DNA of 64,000 nt from Dysidea avara. Taxonomy: Eukaryota; Porifera; Demospongiae; Dictyoceratida; Dysideidae. Position 1 is the stretch's first letter. Each line of letters starts with the position of its first letter. The stretch covers positions 20,339,226 to 20,403,225 of the forward strand of contig NC_089276.1 in assembly GCF_963678975.1 (NCBI RefSeq). The letters run 5' to 3'. Made by a program: the position numbers and the translations under genes. Of the stretch, positions 11,697 to 23,326 are shown in pieces. The notes below the pieces were generated by a model. The model saw only the letters and a program-made list of their open reading frames with translations, did not search any database and was not told the origin of the DNA.

Positions 11697-12011
11697 CATG
11701 ATCTGATACTGGAGTATGGAGTGCCACATTAATGCACCTTGCTAATTCCTTAGTAGCTCTGTTACCATAGGAAGCCATAACTTCTAACATTGCATAAAAT
11801 GGTTTTGTTTGACCACTTTCTAATGGTGAGGATACTTTTCTTAAAAATGTTTCTATTTTTTTAGTTGGACTGCTTTCAGCTGATATTTCATCATTTTCAG
11901 CCAGAGTGATAATCTCTTCCGACACAAAGTACCTATATAAGTCAGTTGTTTTTAGCGTATCAACCAGTGCACTAAATTGTTTTCTGAAGACATTACATTC
12001 AGTAGGTGTCT
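11697..12011 (-). CDS. CARD/death-fold-like exon of the same host gene
   Basis: An internal exon: acceptor TTTATTTATTTCAG just upstream (12,012) and donor CATG|GTAAGA at 11,697. Both introns are phase 1, so the 315-bp exon is a symmetric module encoding about 104 residues. The peptide has the pattern of a CARD or related death-fold domain: TLKTTDLYRYFVSEEIITL, then an ISAESSP.KKIETFLRKV stretch, then PFYAMLEVMASYGN and TKELARCI. Such domains mediate homotypic binding in apoptosis and innate immune complexes. At least one exon lies further upstream because this one starts at an acceptor. The 1.3-kb intron to the last exon (10,394-11,696) contains repeat R4. The fold is assigned by eye from spacing and hydrophobic pattern only. 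Confidence 0.75.
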
Positions 12012-12159
12012 CTGAAATAAATAAAACAAAAATAACATTTAAATTGCTATCTAGCTATAGATTTAATGATATGTAGTTTTATACAAAGTGAATACTAAGC
12101 ACAATTTTGTCAATCAAGAAATGTTGTGTAGCCAGAAAACCACTGTACATATAATTTTA

Positions 12160-12344
12160 CAGTGGGACCTTGATTATCTGAACAAATTGACTGCTCAATT
12201 AGAGTGTTTTGTCAAAATGTGTATGCTATATTAGAGTAGTTGAGCAAAACTCTGTATATAAATGTATGGATGTTTGATTTACATTCTATTCAATTATATG
12301 AACACCCTTTTCCCCAATTAGTTTGGATAATTGAGGCTCCACTG
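12160..12344. mobile_element. Tigger/pogo-like MITE
   Basis: Left end CAGTGGGACCTTGATTATC preceded by TA; right end, read inward, CAGTGGAGCCTCAATTATCC. These ends match the known CAGTGGAACCTCGATTATCC-type termini of pogo/Tigger elements. 185 bp, no coding. Confidence 0.65.
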
Positions 12345-12500
12345 TGTTTACAGAAGACAGAAAACAGAATTTTCATGCATTTATAGCTCTATGGTCCCTT
12401 CTACGAAACACTCTATTTATCCATTATAGTCTGTAGCTGTCTGCCAGGCATGGTAGGCCACACAGCAAATTTGATTGAATTTGCCTGAGATATAGGAGAC
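12345..12500 (-). repeat. Dispersed repeat R2, copy 3 (partial)
   Basis: Minus-strand match around CAAATTTGCTGTGTGGCC, CTGGCAGACAGCTA and a GAGCTATAAATGCATG segment. Confidence 0.55.
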
Positions 12501-12550
12501 CAAAGTTTCAATTTTATGTTTATTGTTTTTCTCCTTGTGAAATCTATATC

Positions 12551-12820
12551 TGCACAAAAACAGCCAAGCTGTGAAAAAAAGTGTGGCCTTAAATAGCCTG
12601 GGTGAAAAAGTTGTGAAATCAAAGGTGGCAGCCAAAACATGGCTGCAATGATTTTAATGCTAACAAATTTTAACAATGCACACAGCCATTATTGAAATTT
12701 ACTGTATTAGAATTAGCATTATTACAGCTATTTCTTGGCCGCTGCCTTTGATTTCACAACTGTTTTCACTCAGGCTTTGTAAGGCTGCACCTTTTTACAC
12801 AGCTTGGCTGTGTTTGTGCA
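12551..12820. mobile_element. Palindromic MITE, family M1, copy 3
   Basis: Left end TGCACAAAAACAGCCAAGCT, right end AGCTTGGCTGTGTTTGTGCA. Both arms include GGCAGCCAA/CTTGGCCGCTGCC and a CACCCAGGCTTTT-like block. The longest-matching ends of the three copies. Confidence 0.8.
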
Positions 12821-12949
12821 AATATCACTTCTTTTTGTAATTGCAAGTTCCAAGCCAGCCTATGGTTGGCCTTGACACCTCCTTTTAACCCCCCCTCCTC
12901 TTTATATACTACAGAAAATGTTGAAGACTGCGTGGCTATATGTATTTAC

Positions 12950-13175
12950 AAAGAACTGAAACAACATGAATTGTGAAGGTGAGTATATCCCAATGATAGC
13001 TGGGAGATTTGACTCAAATTATGCCCTATTCTGAGGAAGTTCCCACAGTAATAATGGTAAATTACTGTCCAAATACTATGAAGCTATGGATACATGAAAA
13101 GGTGTTTTCTTGGTTCCGTAAAACGAGTATGTCACCCACCCCCACTAGCTGTACTTGGCCACACAACACACTTGA
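12950..13175 (+). repeat. Dispersed repeat R2, copy 4
   Basis: Plus-strand match to 3,160-3,378: GAAGCTATGGATACATGAAA, TTTTCTTGGTTCCGTAAAA and GTACTTGGCCACACAACACA. Confidence 0.6.
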
Positions 13176-13357
13176 TATAGGCTATTTTCATAATTTTGTA
13201 GCACTCTAGTAGAGCACACATTTTTCCGAGTACTCAATACAACGCATATAGAATGCTCTAGAATTTCCATTTATAGATCTACAGTACGAGTTATTATAGT
13301 AGTGTACTAAATCAGAACTTTCATTCATAAGGTAGAAATTAAGTGAGGTGAGCAACT

Positions 13358-13390
13358 ATGTGTGTGTGTGTGCATGTGTGTGCGTGCATG

Positions 13391-13425
<35 letters not shown>

Positions 13426-13600
13426 GCGTGTGTGTGTGTGTGTGCGTGTGTGCATGTGTGTGTCTGTATGTATGTATGTATGTATGTATGTATGTATGTA
13501 TGTATGTATGTATGTATGTATGTATGTATGTATGTATGTATGTATGTATGTATGTATGTATGTATGTATGTATGTATGTATGTATGTATGTATGTATGTA
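13358..13600 (+). repeat. Compound microsatellite, (TG)n then (TATG)n
   Basis: About 105 bp of interrupted TG repeats followed by about 135 bp of near-perfect TATG. Open frames over it on both strands (Cys/Val and His/Thr/Tyr runs) are artefacts of the repeat. Confidence 0.95.
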
Positions 13601-13639
13601 TCACACACTACGATAGTAGTGTATAGTAGGGACCACAAA

Positions 13640-14065
13640 GGAGTAGGGGTGGCCCATGAAATAACATCACCCGAAAAACAGCCTCAATTTTCCCAGACGA
13701 CGATGAGGCAGCATTGGTTAGGTAAAACTAAGCCCAAACAAGCTTTCAGATCGACTCGAAACGCTTTCAACAAGTTGCTACGGAATTTTAAAATTTTTTT
13801 ATTCAAGGGAATTTTCTACTGACTGCCTGACTGCCTGATGCCTTCAGACAAGCATAACTCGATAACGGCTAAGACTACAGGCTTGATTTTTTCACTGTTT
13901 GACGTCGCTTCAGCCCGAGAGGTGCCTTTTGGCATACTGCAGTATGCACAATGCATTCTTCATGGACTTACCAGTGTCCTCCTTTGTGTCCCATTCATCT
14001 TTGCTGACAACGAAAAGTGTCGATTTGGCGGTAACAAAAATGGTAAGATGGAATGCTTCATATAA
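13640..14065 (+). repeat. Dispersed repeat R5, copy 2
   Basis: Matches 3,776-4,115 through GATGCCTTCAGACAAGCATA, CTACAGGCTTGATTTTTTC and GTGTCCTCCTTTGTGTCCCA. It contains an open frame of 75 codons not kept in the other copy. Confidence 0.6.
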
Positions 14066-14527
14066 TAGTTATTAATTAATTCTAGGAAAAACTCTTTATG
14101 AGCATTTTAAAAACTAAGCGACTAGCCACAGAAACTGAGAATTATTATGGAATAATAGGCTAGATACAAGAATAAAAAAGAATAATAGGAGAAAATTTAA
14201 AGAAATTCTGGAAAGAATAATAGGTAAAATTTTGAGCACATTAGGCTCAGGCCTATGTGCACTACTCCAGCTTGTTTCAGTACTTTTTATCGATGTGCTA
14301 TGTTCCCTACTCTAGTTATAAATACCTGTGTATTAGGGCCCAAATGAACTTGGATTGTCAGGGTTTGAACATTCATTAACTATAGTTCACTAATCTTTCG
14401 AACTTTAAAATTTAATTGTACTGGTTCCTGTATACAAAATTGCAAATTACAGTATATTAAATGCAACACACAGTTGCATTGATTTACACTTTCACTAACT
14501 TGAAATTTAATACCATAAGTAAAGATT
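14066..14527. other. No recognisable gene
   Basis: AT-rich spacer. A short AGAATAATAGG motif is repeated three or four times near 14,140-14,225. Confidence 0.4.
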
Positions 14528-14782
14528 AGTATTTTAATTTAAAAATGAAGTAGAGGTCTATGCAATAAAAAGTAATGAAAACAGAGATAAATGATGGTAT
14601 TACAGCATAGCTCAGTAGGAAGCCCCTACTTTGGCATTGAACAAAATAATAATAGCTAATGTGTCAAAACAGGGACTTTCCCACTGAGCTATGCTGTAAC
14701 ACCATCATTCATCTCTTGTTTCACTACTTTTTATTGCATAGATCCCTACTTCATTTCTAAATTAACAATTTTTAAAATACTA
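14528..14782. mobile_element. Palindromic MITE (family M2-like) with tRNA-like core
   Basis: Arms of about 100 bp mirror each other, including GAAGTAGAGGTCTATGCAAT / ATTGCATAGATCCCTACTTC and CAGCATAGCTCAGT / ACTGAGCTATGCTG. Inside, the minus strand reads TAGCTCAGTGGGAAAG (A-box-like, near 14,690) and TGTTCAATGCC (B-box-like, near 14,638), an arrangement like a decayed tRNA gene. The outer motif TAGGGATC.ATG.AATAAAA is shared with 8,515-8,732. Confidence 0.65.
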
Positions 14783-15100
14783 GTTTGTTTAGTTTTTTTG
14801 TTGTGGCACAGCTAGCTACAATGTAACCCTGTGTACCTCCAGCCGTTGACCTTGCTGTTGCTGAGGGGTACCTGTCTCCTTTAGAACAATAACTAATGTA
14901 ATATTATACTAATTTTATATTGTGCTTACTTCTTTTTCTTATAAAAATATCTATGTCTACCAGAACAATGTAACCTATCATACATGACTGTTGTATTAGA
15001 GTATATTTCGAGTCAGCCAAGGGGTGTGCAACTATCTAGTTAGCTAGTTAGACCAATAAGGAGTGAGGTGATCTTGTTTATTGTTAAGTAAATAGCTAGA
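14783..15100. other. No recognisable gene
   Basis: AT-rich spacer, including another TATTAGAGTAT motif near 14,994. Nothing else seen. Confidence 0.4.
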
Positions 15101-16014
15101 TTGCTAAGAGGTTGGGTATCAGTATTCTTTTGCTAAAGCCATTGGTACAGATTCTCATGAACCTAGTTCTGTTTTTCTCAAATCCTACCAGTCTTGCAAC
15201 ATCTCTCAGCTACCAGATGGTACATATACAGCTAAATTTCCATGGAAAGACAACAAACCATATCTGCCATCGAATTACAACACATGTAAAAAAAGGACAA
15301 ATCTCAGTTTACAAGGTTAAGACAAAGCCCACAATTACTGAAGCTGTATGACAACATTACAATGGATCAGGAATGCCGTGGTTTTATTGAAAAGGTCAAT
15401 GACATTCCTTCCCTTTCTACTCCTGAACCATCAGTTCACTACTTGTCAAATCATCCCATCAAGAAGGACTCTCAAATAACTCCCATTTGGATTGTATATG
15501 ACTGCAGCTGTCATGAGAGTTCCTCTGCAGCCAGCCTGAACGATTGCTTAGAGGTGGTACCTCCCTTATTGATCGAATTTTGTTACATTTTCATTTACGC
15601 AATTATGCATTGTCAACAGACATTGAAAAGGCCTTTCTTTATGTCAGATTGCACGAAGACAACAGAAATTTCACTCGTTTTTGTGGCCAATACAACCTGA
15701 GAACCCTGACAGTTGCTTTCAGATTTTTCATTTTACATCCGTTCCCTTTGGTACAGGAAGTTCTCCTTTTATGTTGCACGCCACCATTGATCTACACTTA
15801 TGCAAGTTTCAGTCACCTGTTTCTGAAGACATTCAATGCAATATCTATGTTGACAATATCATATCCGGGTGCGATACTGAGACTCAACTTGTCCAATACT
15901 ACACCTAAGCACGGAATATCATGAATCAAGCTAATTTCAATCTAAGATCATGGGCTTCAAACAGTACTACACCACAACAGATGGCCACTGCCAATAAAAA
16001 CCATAGACCACAAT

Positions 16015-18645
16015 ACGGTGCGAGTCATTATAAATGTCCAAAATTAGTGGTTTATGGCCTATGACAGTTTAATGACCATAACTCCACCACTGAAACACTT
16101 ACAGGTTTCAAATTTGGAAATGTGGTAATATAACAGCTACTCTACACACAGCAGGAAGTTGGAACATTTGTGACATCATCAACCACCTCCATGATGTAAT
16201 AACCATGAATATCTAATAATATGCATATTTCAATTTTTCTCAACAGATGTACTAGATGCCAGCTTAACATTTGAGTGCCACCAAGCTATGGATAGGAGGA
16301 AACTTTCCACTGAAAAATAATATTGATTTTTAATGATGGCATGAAGTTATGCCAGCTTTTTTACATATATAAATTACAATTTATCTGTACTCTACAATAA
16401 CATAAGGTTACAAAACTTGAATTATAATTAGAACATGATAAATACAAAAATTGCACTGAAAAAAAAATTTAAAATTAGTTAGTGTAATGAATTTACAAGA
16501 AGTTTTAAAAGCTCAATTATCTATTCTCGGACTTTACGGTGTGACTTGTACTGCTTTATGGCAGCTTCCATTTGTGGACCCAAAGTTAACCTTCTCTATA
16601 GGCTGCTAAGTAGTCCCTCATTTTCCTAAAAAATCTCCTTATGGTGTTCAGTGGAATGGTATCTAATGATTCGTCCAGCATATTTTCTAACCCCTTAAAT
16701 GAATAATCACAATGAGCTCTGGTAAACTTTTTGCTTTGTCCCCATACTCGTTCTATGGGGTTTAATTCACAGTGGAATTTTGGAATAAAATAACCCTTAA
16801 AATTGTTTGAATGCAATAATGTTTCAAGCCTGGTTTTCTCGTACTTGAAATCTGGCATTTTTTGAAGTTCATTTCTCATCTGTTCAGCTATCATTTTAGT
16901 CACATTAATTCCTCTCTCAATCAAAACTTTCTTCATCCCTTTAGGCGTACCATCAGGGAGTACCATTTTTTGTACCCTACCCATCCACATAGTATCCCGC
17001 ATCTTTGGTTGTGCCCCACCAGAACGTACATTCATTCTGTTTACATTTAGGGCATCATCAGCAAAAGCTGTGTGACCAGAACTATGGTCAAAAAGCCAAA
17101 TCACATCATACAACTCTCTGGGATACTTAACTTTAACAATTTTAATAACATGTTCAACTTGGACAATAAATTTGTCACTGTTCCAGTAACCTTTACCCTC
17201 AGCCCCATACTTCAGTAGCACACGGGCTGTCTGCTTTAAATCAGGATACTCTAATTTGCCTCTTTCGAACTCTTCCATCGTTAACCTCAACAAGCCATTG
17301 AATTCATCAACAAAATCGCTTACCATTATCCCTCAACCTTGCCCTTTAGGTATAATTAACTGGTTTTCCTTCTCAGCCCACATCCAGCCCTGATCCTCGT
17401 TTGAATGATATGTGCTCTCGTCATGAAAAAGCAAACCTAAGTGTCTACGTTGGGGCCCAATAAAAGGCTCTGACACTTCATCTGTACATAGAGGTGGGGG
17501 TGCATGAGTACTGGACAAAATTTCTAAACGCCTCAAATAAAGGGCTCTGTATTCGACTACATCTTTCCTCTCATGCCCATCAATGTAGACACCCTTTTTG
17601 GTGATGGAGGGCTGAAACCCTAGCTTGTGGAGCCACCTACAAGCTGTACTCAAACTAACATTGGCTGGTATGCTAGGATGGTGCTCCCTTACCAAAGGCA
17701 ACAGGGTCCCATTTGCCCAATTACAAAAATCACGAGCCGTCATGTTCGGTATACCCTTCACAGATGCATGTCCACGAACCCATTCTAAAGTAAGATCTCG
17801 ATATTGCTCGTCCATCATCACATGGTACCTATTGTGTCTTCCTCTGGAATCTTCAGTAAATTCTATACTGTTGCTCAGAAAATCTTTTCTCCACCTTCTT
17901 ATTGTCTTCTCATTCACTCTAAAAAGTAGCCCAGTTTCCTTTGCAGCTCCTGTCTTGGTTAACCCAAACCTCTGGATGTAGTTGTCATAAACTATCATCG
18001 TTACCTTCTGCTTATCTGTGCGCTTCATGTCACTAACCCAGTCCTCAAATATAGCGTGAATTTCGTCTTCAGCAATCGAACCTTCGTAATCTTCATCTTC
18101 ATTGGCTTCCTCATCACTACTATTTTCTTCTAAAGGTGCCGGCAAATCTTCAAATGGAATGGTGTCGACAGCACTAGTGCCTTCTCTGGTATCTTCACTC
18201 ATCTCTTCTAACGTTCCAGCTCTGACCTCCTCACAAGAAACCTCACCAGACCTCAAACGCTTCTCAACTTTTAGCTTATTTATTTCAGAAGCCCTTTCCC
18301 TTAGGGACACCTTGCGCTTTCTTGACATATGCATTTTCCAGCTTGTTGAATTGAGCAAACAACAGACAGGAAGCAACAAAAGATGCGAAATATTTATTGT
18401 TGTGATGCAATGCGCATGGTTGTGCTATGGCAACCACAAATATCAAAGACGCCGCTTGCGATCTGATTGGCTAAAATAAAACAGGTGATACATTAGCAAC
18501 CATTTGCTCAATTGACGTCAAAATTGATACGTGACTTCATCACAGTAGCGCCTACGACTCGCGAAAAAGATAGAGTTACCGATTCTTGGTGAGTGCGATT
18601 ACTGTGCGATAAATATTTGGACATTCTTGATGACTTGCACTATTA
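16015..18645 (-). mobile_element. DDE DNA transposon (Tc1/mariner/IS630-like), 2.6 kb
   Basis: Inverted ends: GGTGCGAGTCATTATAAATG on the left, and GTGCAAGTCATCAAGAATG read inward from the right; both continue to GTCCAAA. TA dinucleotides lie at both edges, as expected for a Tc1/mariner-like element, though the exact boundary is not settled. It carries one transposase gene on the minus strand. It sits in the BEL/Pao fossil 1 between its RT and RNase H parts, so it is younger than that element. Confidence 0.8.
16586..18335 (-). pseudogene. DDE transposase with one in-frame stop
   Basis: Two consecutive open stretches (18,335-17,333 and 17,326-16,586) in the same frame, separated by a single TGA within PKGQG-stop-GIMVSDF; a CGA to TGA transition is the simplest cause. 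The likely start is MHMSRKRK (18,335) rather than the earlier ATG. Order: basic N-terminus, acidic stretch (EENSSDEEANEDEDYE), helix-turn-helix-like region (NEKTIRRWRKDF), then the catalytic core: HDESTYHSNEDQ, VIWLFDHSSGH and CELNPIERVWGQ. The second Asp and the Glu are about 111 residues apart, much more than the 34 of classical Tc1/mariner. About 580 residues in all. It resembles a divergent IS630/Tc1-like group I recall from fungi and invertebrates; the exact superfamily is uncertain. Apart from the stop the copy looks well preserved. Confidence 0.85.
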
Positions 18646-21099
18646 TACCACTGTTCAGATACTTGGTCTTCTCTGGAATACATGTACAGATACAATGTAA
18701 TTGGCTCCCAAATCACTGCCCTCTAGTAACATAGTGTCCAAGCGCAGTGTGTGTCCTTCAAGATTCATCACAAATATTTGATCCACTAAGGTGGGCTACT
18801 CCAGTTTCTATCTGTACCAAGATATTATTACCGGAAGTATGTCCACTTCATAAAGAACTTAGAGACAAATGGCTAAGTATATACAATGACATCCTTGAGC
18901 TTTCCAAAGTCTATTTCCCTCATCAACCAGATACAGTTATTGATCACATATATGTGTTTGCGGATGCCAGGACTAAGGCGTATGGTGCTATTGTTTATCT
19001 TTGCAGTAACAACATCTTCTTTGTCATGTCCAAAAGCCACGTAGCTCCCATTAAGGTTTTAATTTAACTCTACCGAAACTGGAAATGATGGCTGCTGTCA
19101 CTGCTACCAGAGTGGCAAAATTTGTTCAAGCCTCACCTACAGTCAATCATCACCTTATTCCAGTACACCTCTGGACAGATAGTCAAATTGTACTTCATTG
19201 GTTACACAATGGTGACCGTTCCAACTCCTTTGTACACCAACAAGTAACGGAAGTTCTCAAGAATTTTCCTTGAACAAATTGGTCATTTACACCCTCAGCT
19301 GACAATCCTACAGATCTCCTCACCAGAGGCATATCATTGGAGCGATTGAAGTCATTTGAGTTATGGATGCATGGTCCACATTGGTTACCAAACACTTCCA
19401 ATTGGCCAACATGGACACCAACCAATATCCTTGATGTAGTAGTAACTGAAGCTGCAGAATTTGTATCCTGCACTACCATTTCTTTATTGAAAGACCAAGC
19501 AAATATACCAACAATTGTTGATGTTTCACAGTACAGCCACCTTAATCGTCTATTGGCTACTATTACTTACATTTACAGTTTTATCTATAATCCACGCAAG
19601 TTACAACACCCACTTTCTGGACCTCTTACTAGCTCAGAGTTATCTGATGCATGCAGATGTTTGATCATTGCAGTACAACACTGTAGTTATCCAGAAGAAC
19701 TTGCTTACCTACTCAAGACATCTTCCAAGTGTCCCCCTTGATCAAACAGCTTAGACTTTTCATTGATGACAGTTAATCCGTTGCGGAGGATGAATACACA
19801 ATCCACCGACAACAGATCTCAGCAAGTTTTCATACCTCCTGCCCAGGAAGCATCCCATTACCCAGATGATTGTAATGGACAATCATAAGAACTTACACTA
19901 CGGAGGAGTGAATGCAACCATTACAACTCCACGCCAAGTTTACTGGATACCTTCAACGTGGCAGTGTGTTAAGAGTCTACTGAGATGCTGTGTACCCTGC
20001 AGGAAGCTCACTGGAAAGCCTTACAAAACCCTAGACCCTCCACCATTACCAAAGATCAGAGTCACTGAAGTTCCACTCTTTACCATCACTGGTGTGGACT
20101 TTACCAGAGTTTTATTTGTCAAGGAAGGAGAACAAGAGAAGAAAGTCTACATCTGTCTCTTCACATGTATTGCAACAAGAGCAGTACACCTTGAGGTCGT
20201 GAGTGACCTAACCGTCGAGACATTCTCGTTGGCTTTTAGAAGGTTTTCCAGCAGAAAATCACTACCATGCAAGATGATCTCTGATGATGCATCTACATAT
20301 CTTGCTGCCGCGGAAACTATACAGAAGTTATTACAATCAGAAATCTTGAAAGGAGCATTGGAATGCCAGAATGTTACATGGGAGTTCATTCCCAATGGAG
20401 CCCCATGGTATGGGGGCTTCTGGGATGCATGATTGGACCTACAAAAGAAGCAGTGAAGAAAACATTGGGACGAGCCTTTATCTCACAGGAACAGCTGGAA
20501 ACAATCATTGTTGAAGTGGAAGCCATGTTAAATGACAGACCTCTGACCTATGTTTCTTCTGACTTCTCTGATCCCAAGCCTCTCACACCATTCTATTTGC
20601 TGTACAGTAGAAGAATACAGATGATTCCTCATACTCTAGAAGATCCAGAAGATATAGATTATCCAGACTTTCTTACTTCAAGTACGATTAGGAAATGAGT
20701 AGACAAACAGAGACAAGTCATCAAGCAGTTTTGGGTGCGTTGAATACCTCACCTCTCTGAGGGATTTTCACAAGTCTTTGGGACACAATGAAAAGTCATC
20801 AAGAGAGGAGATGTGGTGATCATCTATAATGACAAGGCTAGGCTACATTGGAAACTGGCAATTGTGGAGGACCTTATCCAAGGAAAAGATGGTTATGTTC
20901 ATGCTGCAAATATTAGAATGGGCAATCATAGAACATCATGTCCAATTGCTAAACTCTATCCTTTAGAAACTTCAGACTGCTCCTAGAAACAGGAGATAAA
21001 CGTAGTGATCACCCTAGAAGAAAGGCTGCCATGAAGGTGCTACAGCAAATATCAGGAACTCTTAACTATGCCTGGGAGGATGTAGAGAATAACTGACTT

Positions 21100-21480
21100 A
21101 TTAATAGTGTATTGTGTAGTGCACATATATTATATATTGTATGACATTTGTGATCACGTGTCTTAGGGCTTTAATTAGAGTTATTGAAAGTTGCATCCAT
21201 GTGTGGTCAGGGAAAGTGAGGGAATCAGGGTTATCTACCTCCTGGAGCAAGCCATATCACACTCTCCAATACAACTAGTTGAGACAAGTGGCTGGAACCA
21301 GTAAGCCATCAACACTTAACTTAATAAATGCCAAATAGCATAAGTATAGCTTCCCCCACATCATTATGGAATGTAGCATGATTGATAGGTTAATTGTAAA
21401 TATCACTATCTAATCAGTATAGTTCGAACTGTTCAACCCACTTTCAAATATTTGTTTGTTGGAACAAACCTTCAAATTCA
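21100..21480. other. No recognisable gene
   Basis: Sequence 3' of BEL/Pao fossil 1; it could include a decayed LTR but no partner copy is visible. Confidence 0.35.
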
Positions 21481-21618
<138 letters not shown>

Positions 21619-21989
21619 ATCCATGCACATGTATGCATGTTGAGGGCACTGCCGAAAAGCAGTATTTTATACTGAAGTACCTGTAGTCTCCCTTTAAACA
21701 GCATCAACAACAAAATAACTATAACTACAACTACTAGCACAATTGTGGGGGGAAAAGGGAAAGTCGTCATGCACTGGGATATAATAGTGAATTATTGCCC
21801 TACCCTAATATAATATATCCAGCTTTTAGCAAGTACAAAACCCCCAGATAGGTGTTTTGGAAAAGTACGTAGCAAGAGAAAAGTACTGGTAATATGTGTT
21901 AGACTTCACGCTTAGTGATTATTCTGACTAAAATGCTAGAAAGTGCACTAGGTATTGGCTAATATTCATTCAAACTGAAACAATGTCTG

Positions 21990-22160
21990 TTGTGCATTGA
22001 AATCACACAGGGGCATCAGAATAAAAGTGAAAGTGGTAAGGTTCAGTCTTAATGCTGCCTTTGGCAGTTAGTCTAAGGGGTCTGGGGGGCATGCTACCCC
22101 AAGAATAAAATGAATTTTCACATTTTGAGATGGCATTTGGAGGGCTGTGTGCAAGGCCCA
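21990..22160 (-). repeat. Fragment of a non-autonomous DNA transposon
   Basis: CTAAGGGGTCTGGGGGGCAT and GCTACCCCAAG resemble the interior of the element at 1,096-1,940 (GGGGGGGCATGCCCCCAGAC). No clear ends. Confidence 0.4.
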
Positions 22161-22247
22161 AGTTGGCAAGTAAAAGATGTTGTAGGGATAAAACTGGATA
22201 CTGACCAAAATGCATCTCCACGATATTGTTTAATTTTTAAACATTAC

Positions 22248-22398
22248 CTGTGTTTATTAACCAGAGATAACCTGTAAGGAACGTTTCCAAAGTAGCTACA
22301 CAGACAAACAAAGTCAAAGCTAAATATAACAGTAATTTTTTGGAGGCTCTTAATATGGACAAAGTAGAGATGAAGTTGTTTCTATCAATTGTTGCCAT
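22248..22398 (-). CDS. Candidate first coding exon with a membrane anchor
   Basis: ATG at 22,398 opens 50 codons with a short N-terminus ending ILRASKK, followed by a strongly hydrophobic stretch (LLLYLALTLFVCVATLETF), and then ACACAG|GTAATG, a good donor site in phase 1. This is the pattern of a first exon coding a signal anchor. The phase matches the acceptor of the CARD-like exon at 12,011 (G plus AG would give Glu), on the same strand, but that would need a 10-kb intron holding the BEL/Pao fossil, and a phase match happens by chance one time in three. No family is recognised. Confidence 0.3.
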
Positions 22399-22536
22399 TA
22401 AATAAATGCTATGTAAGTACTGTATGTTCACTACTTTTACTTTTGGCTTCACCAACTTTGAAATTTTATTTTATTTCAGCAAAAAAGTAGTGAGGCTCTG
22501 GCCTCACTGGTCTGATGTCCTTGAAGTACATATATT

Positions 22537-22615
22537 TTTAAACCAGGCACGTGCTCACAGCTGGCCTTCAGCCGGCTGTGGGTGCGCACCTGGTTTACTG
22601 AAATTGTTTTTGTAA

Positions 22616-22687
<72 letters not shown>

Positions 22688-23326
22688 CTATTTATCTATG
22701 TTTGTCCATACGCACCCACGTGAGCAAAATAGTTAAATGGAAAAGCAGCTTTTACGTAAGAAGTAAAAGTTAAATGAAGTCTGTATTAAATTTCTGCACA
22801 GGTAAACTTTGCTCTGAGGTGGTTTCTTTTCGGCGGTCTGAAATACGGGTGTGGCGACTCTCTTCCGACTTTGTGAATTACCTTCCTTCGGGTTCTACAG
22901 GAATTTAACAACTGAAAAACAACTGTGCAAGCCTCATAAACTACCAGGAATAGCCTATCCCTTTGAGTTGGAAAGGGGGCGTATCCCCTACGTACGCGAA
23001 CGAAAATGAAGAGCAGCTTAGAGACTTTGTCGAGAGAATTTGTGGAAAAAACACGATAGTCAAACTATAAAACAGTTTAGAAGATACTTCTTTGTGTGAT
23101 GTGTTGATAAAAGCGGTTTGTTTAACAAGCGCTTCCTTAGCAGCGCATAGCAACGTAATTGAAGAATTCTGAAAATTTTGTAAATTAGAATTACGATAAA
23201 TTAATTATGTATTATTGCACAACCAAAAACGTACATAATACATATAGTTGGTTAATAACTTAATTTCAGATGAGTTAGCTAGCTGCATGGTGCCTGGTTT
23301 TTAGAAGTAGTACAACATCAACTTGT
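22537..23326 (+). repeat. Dispersed repeat R1, copy 2, with internal (GT)n
   Basis: An uninterrupted copy of the repeat at 467-2,024. It begins with the hairpin AACCAGGCACGTGC...GCACCTGGTTT, has a 68-bp GT tract at 22,617-22,684 and ends CTAGCTGCATGGTGCCTGG then ACAACATCAACTTGTT. It provides the empty site for the hAT-like insertion in copy 1. Confidence 0.75.

Larger units (their letters stand above)
15100..21095 (+). mobile_element. BEL/Pao LTR-retrotransposon fossil 1, broken
   Basis: A plus-strand relic of a BEL/Pao pol region. Recognisable parts in order: the segment before reverse transcriptase (about 15.1-15.4 kb), reverse transcriptase (15.4-15.95 kb), RNase H region (18.75-19.4 kb), integrase zinc-binding and core (19.75-20.45 kb) and the BEL/Pao C-terminal region (20.45-21.1 kb). 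Gag is not seen and no LTR pair could be found, so the ends are uncertain. It is heavily decayed, with ten or so breaks, and looks much older than the BEL/Pao element at 28.9 kb. A DDE DNA transposon (16.0-18.65 kb) was inserted into it between RT and RNase H. Confidence 0.85.

Noticed and set aside
13339-13822. Frames rich in Cys-Val, His-Thr-Tyr or Met-Tyr-Val-Cys
   Set aside because: Translation of TG and TATG microsatellites in several frames on both strands.
17625-17981. 118-codon plus-strand frame
   Set aside because: Shadow of the transposase gene on the other strand.
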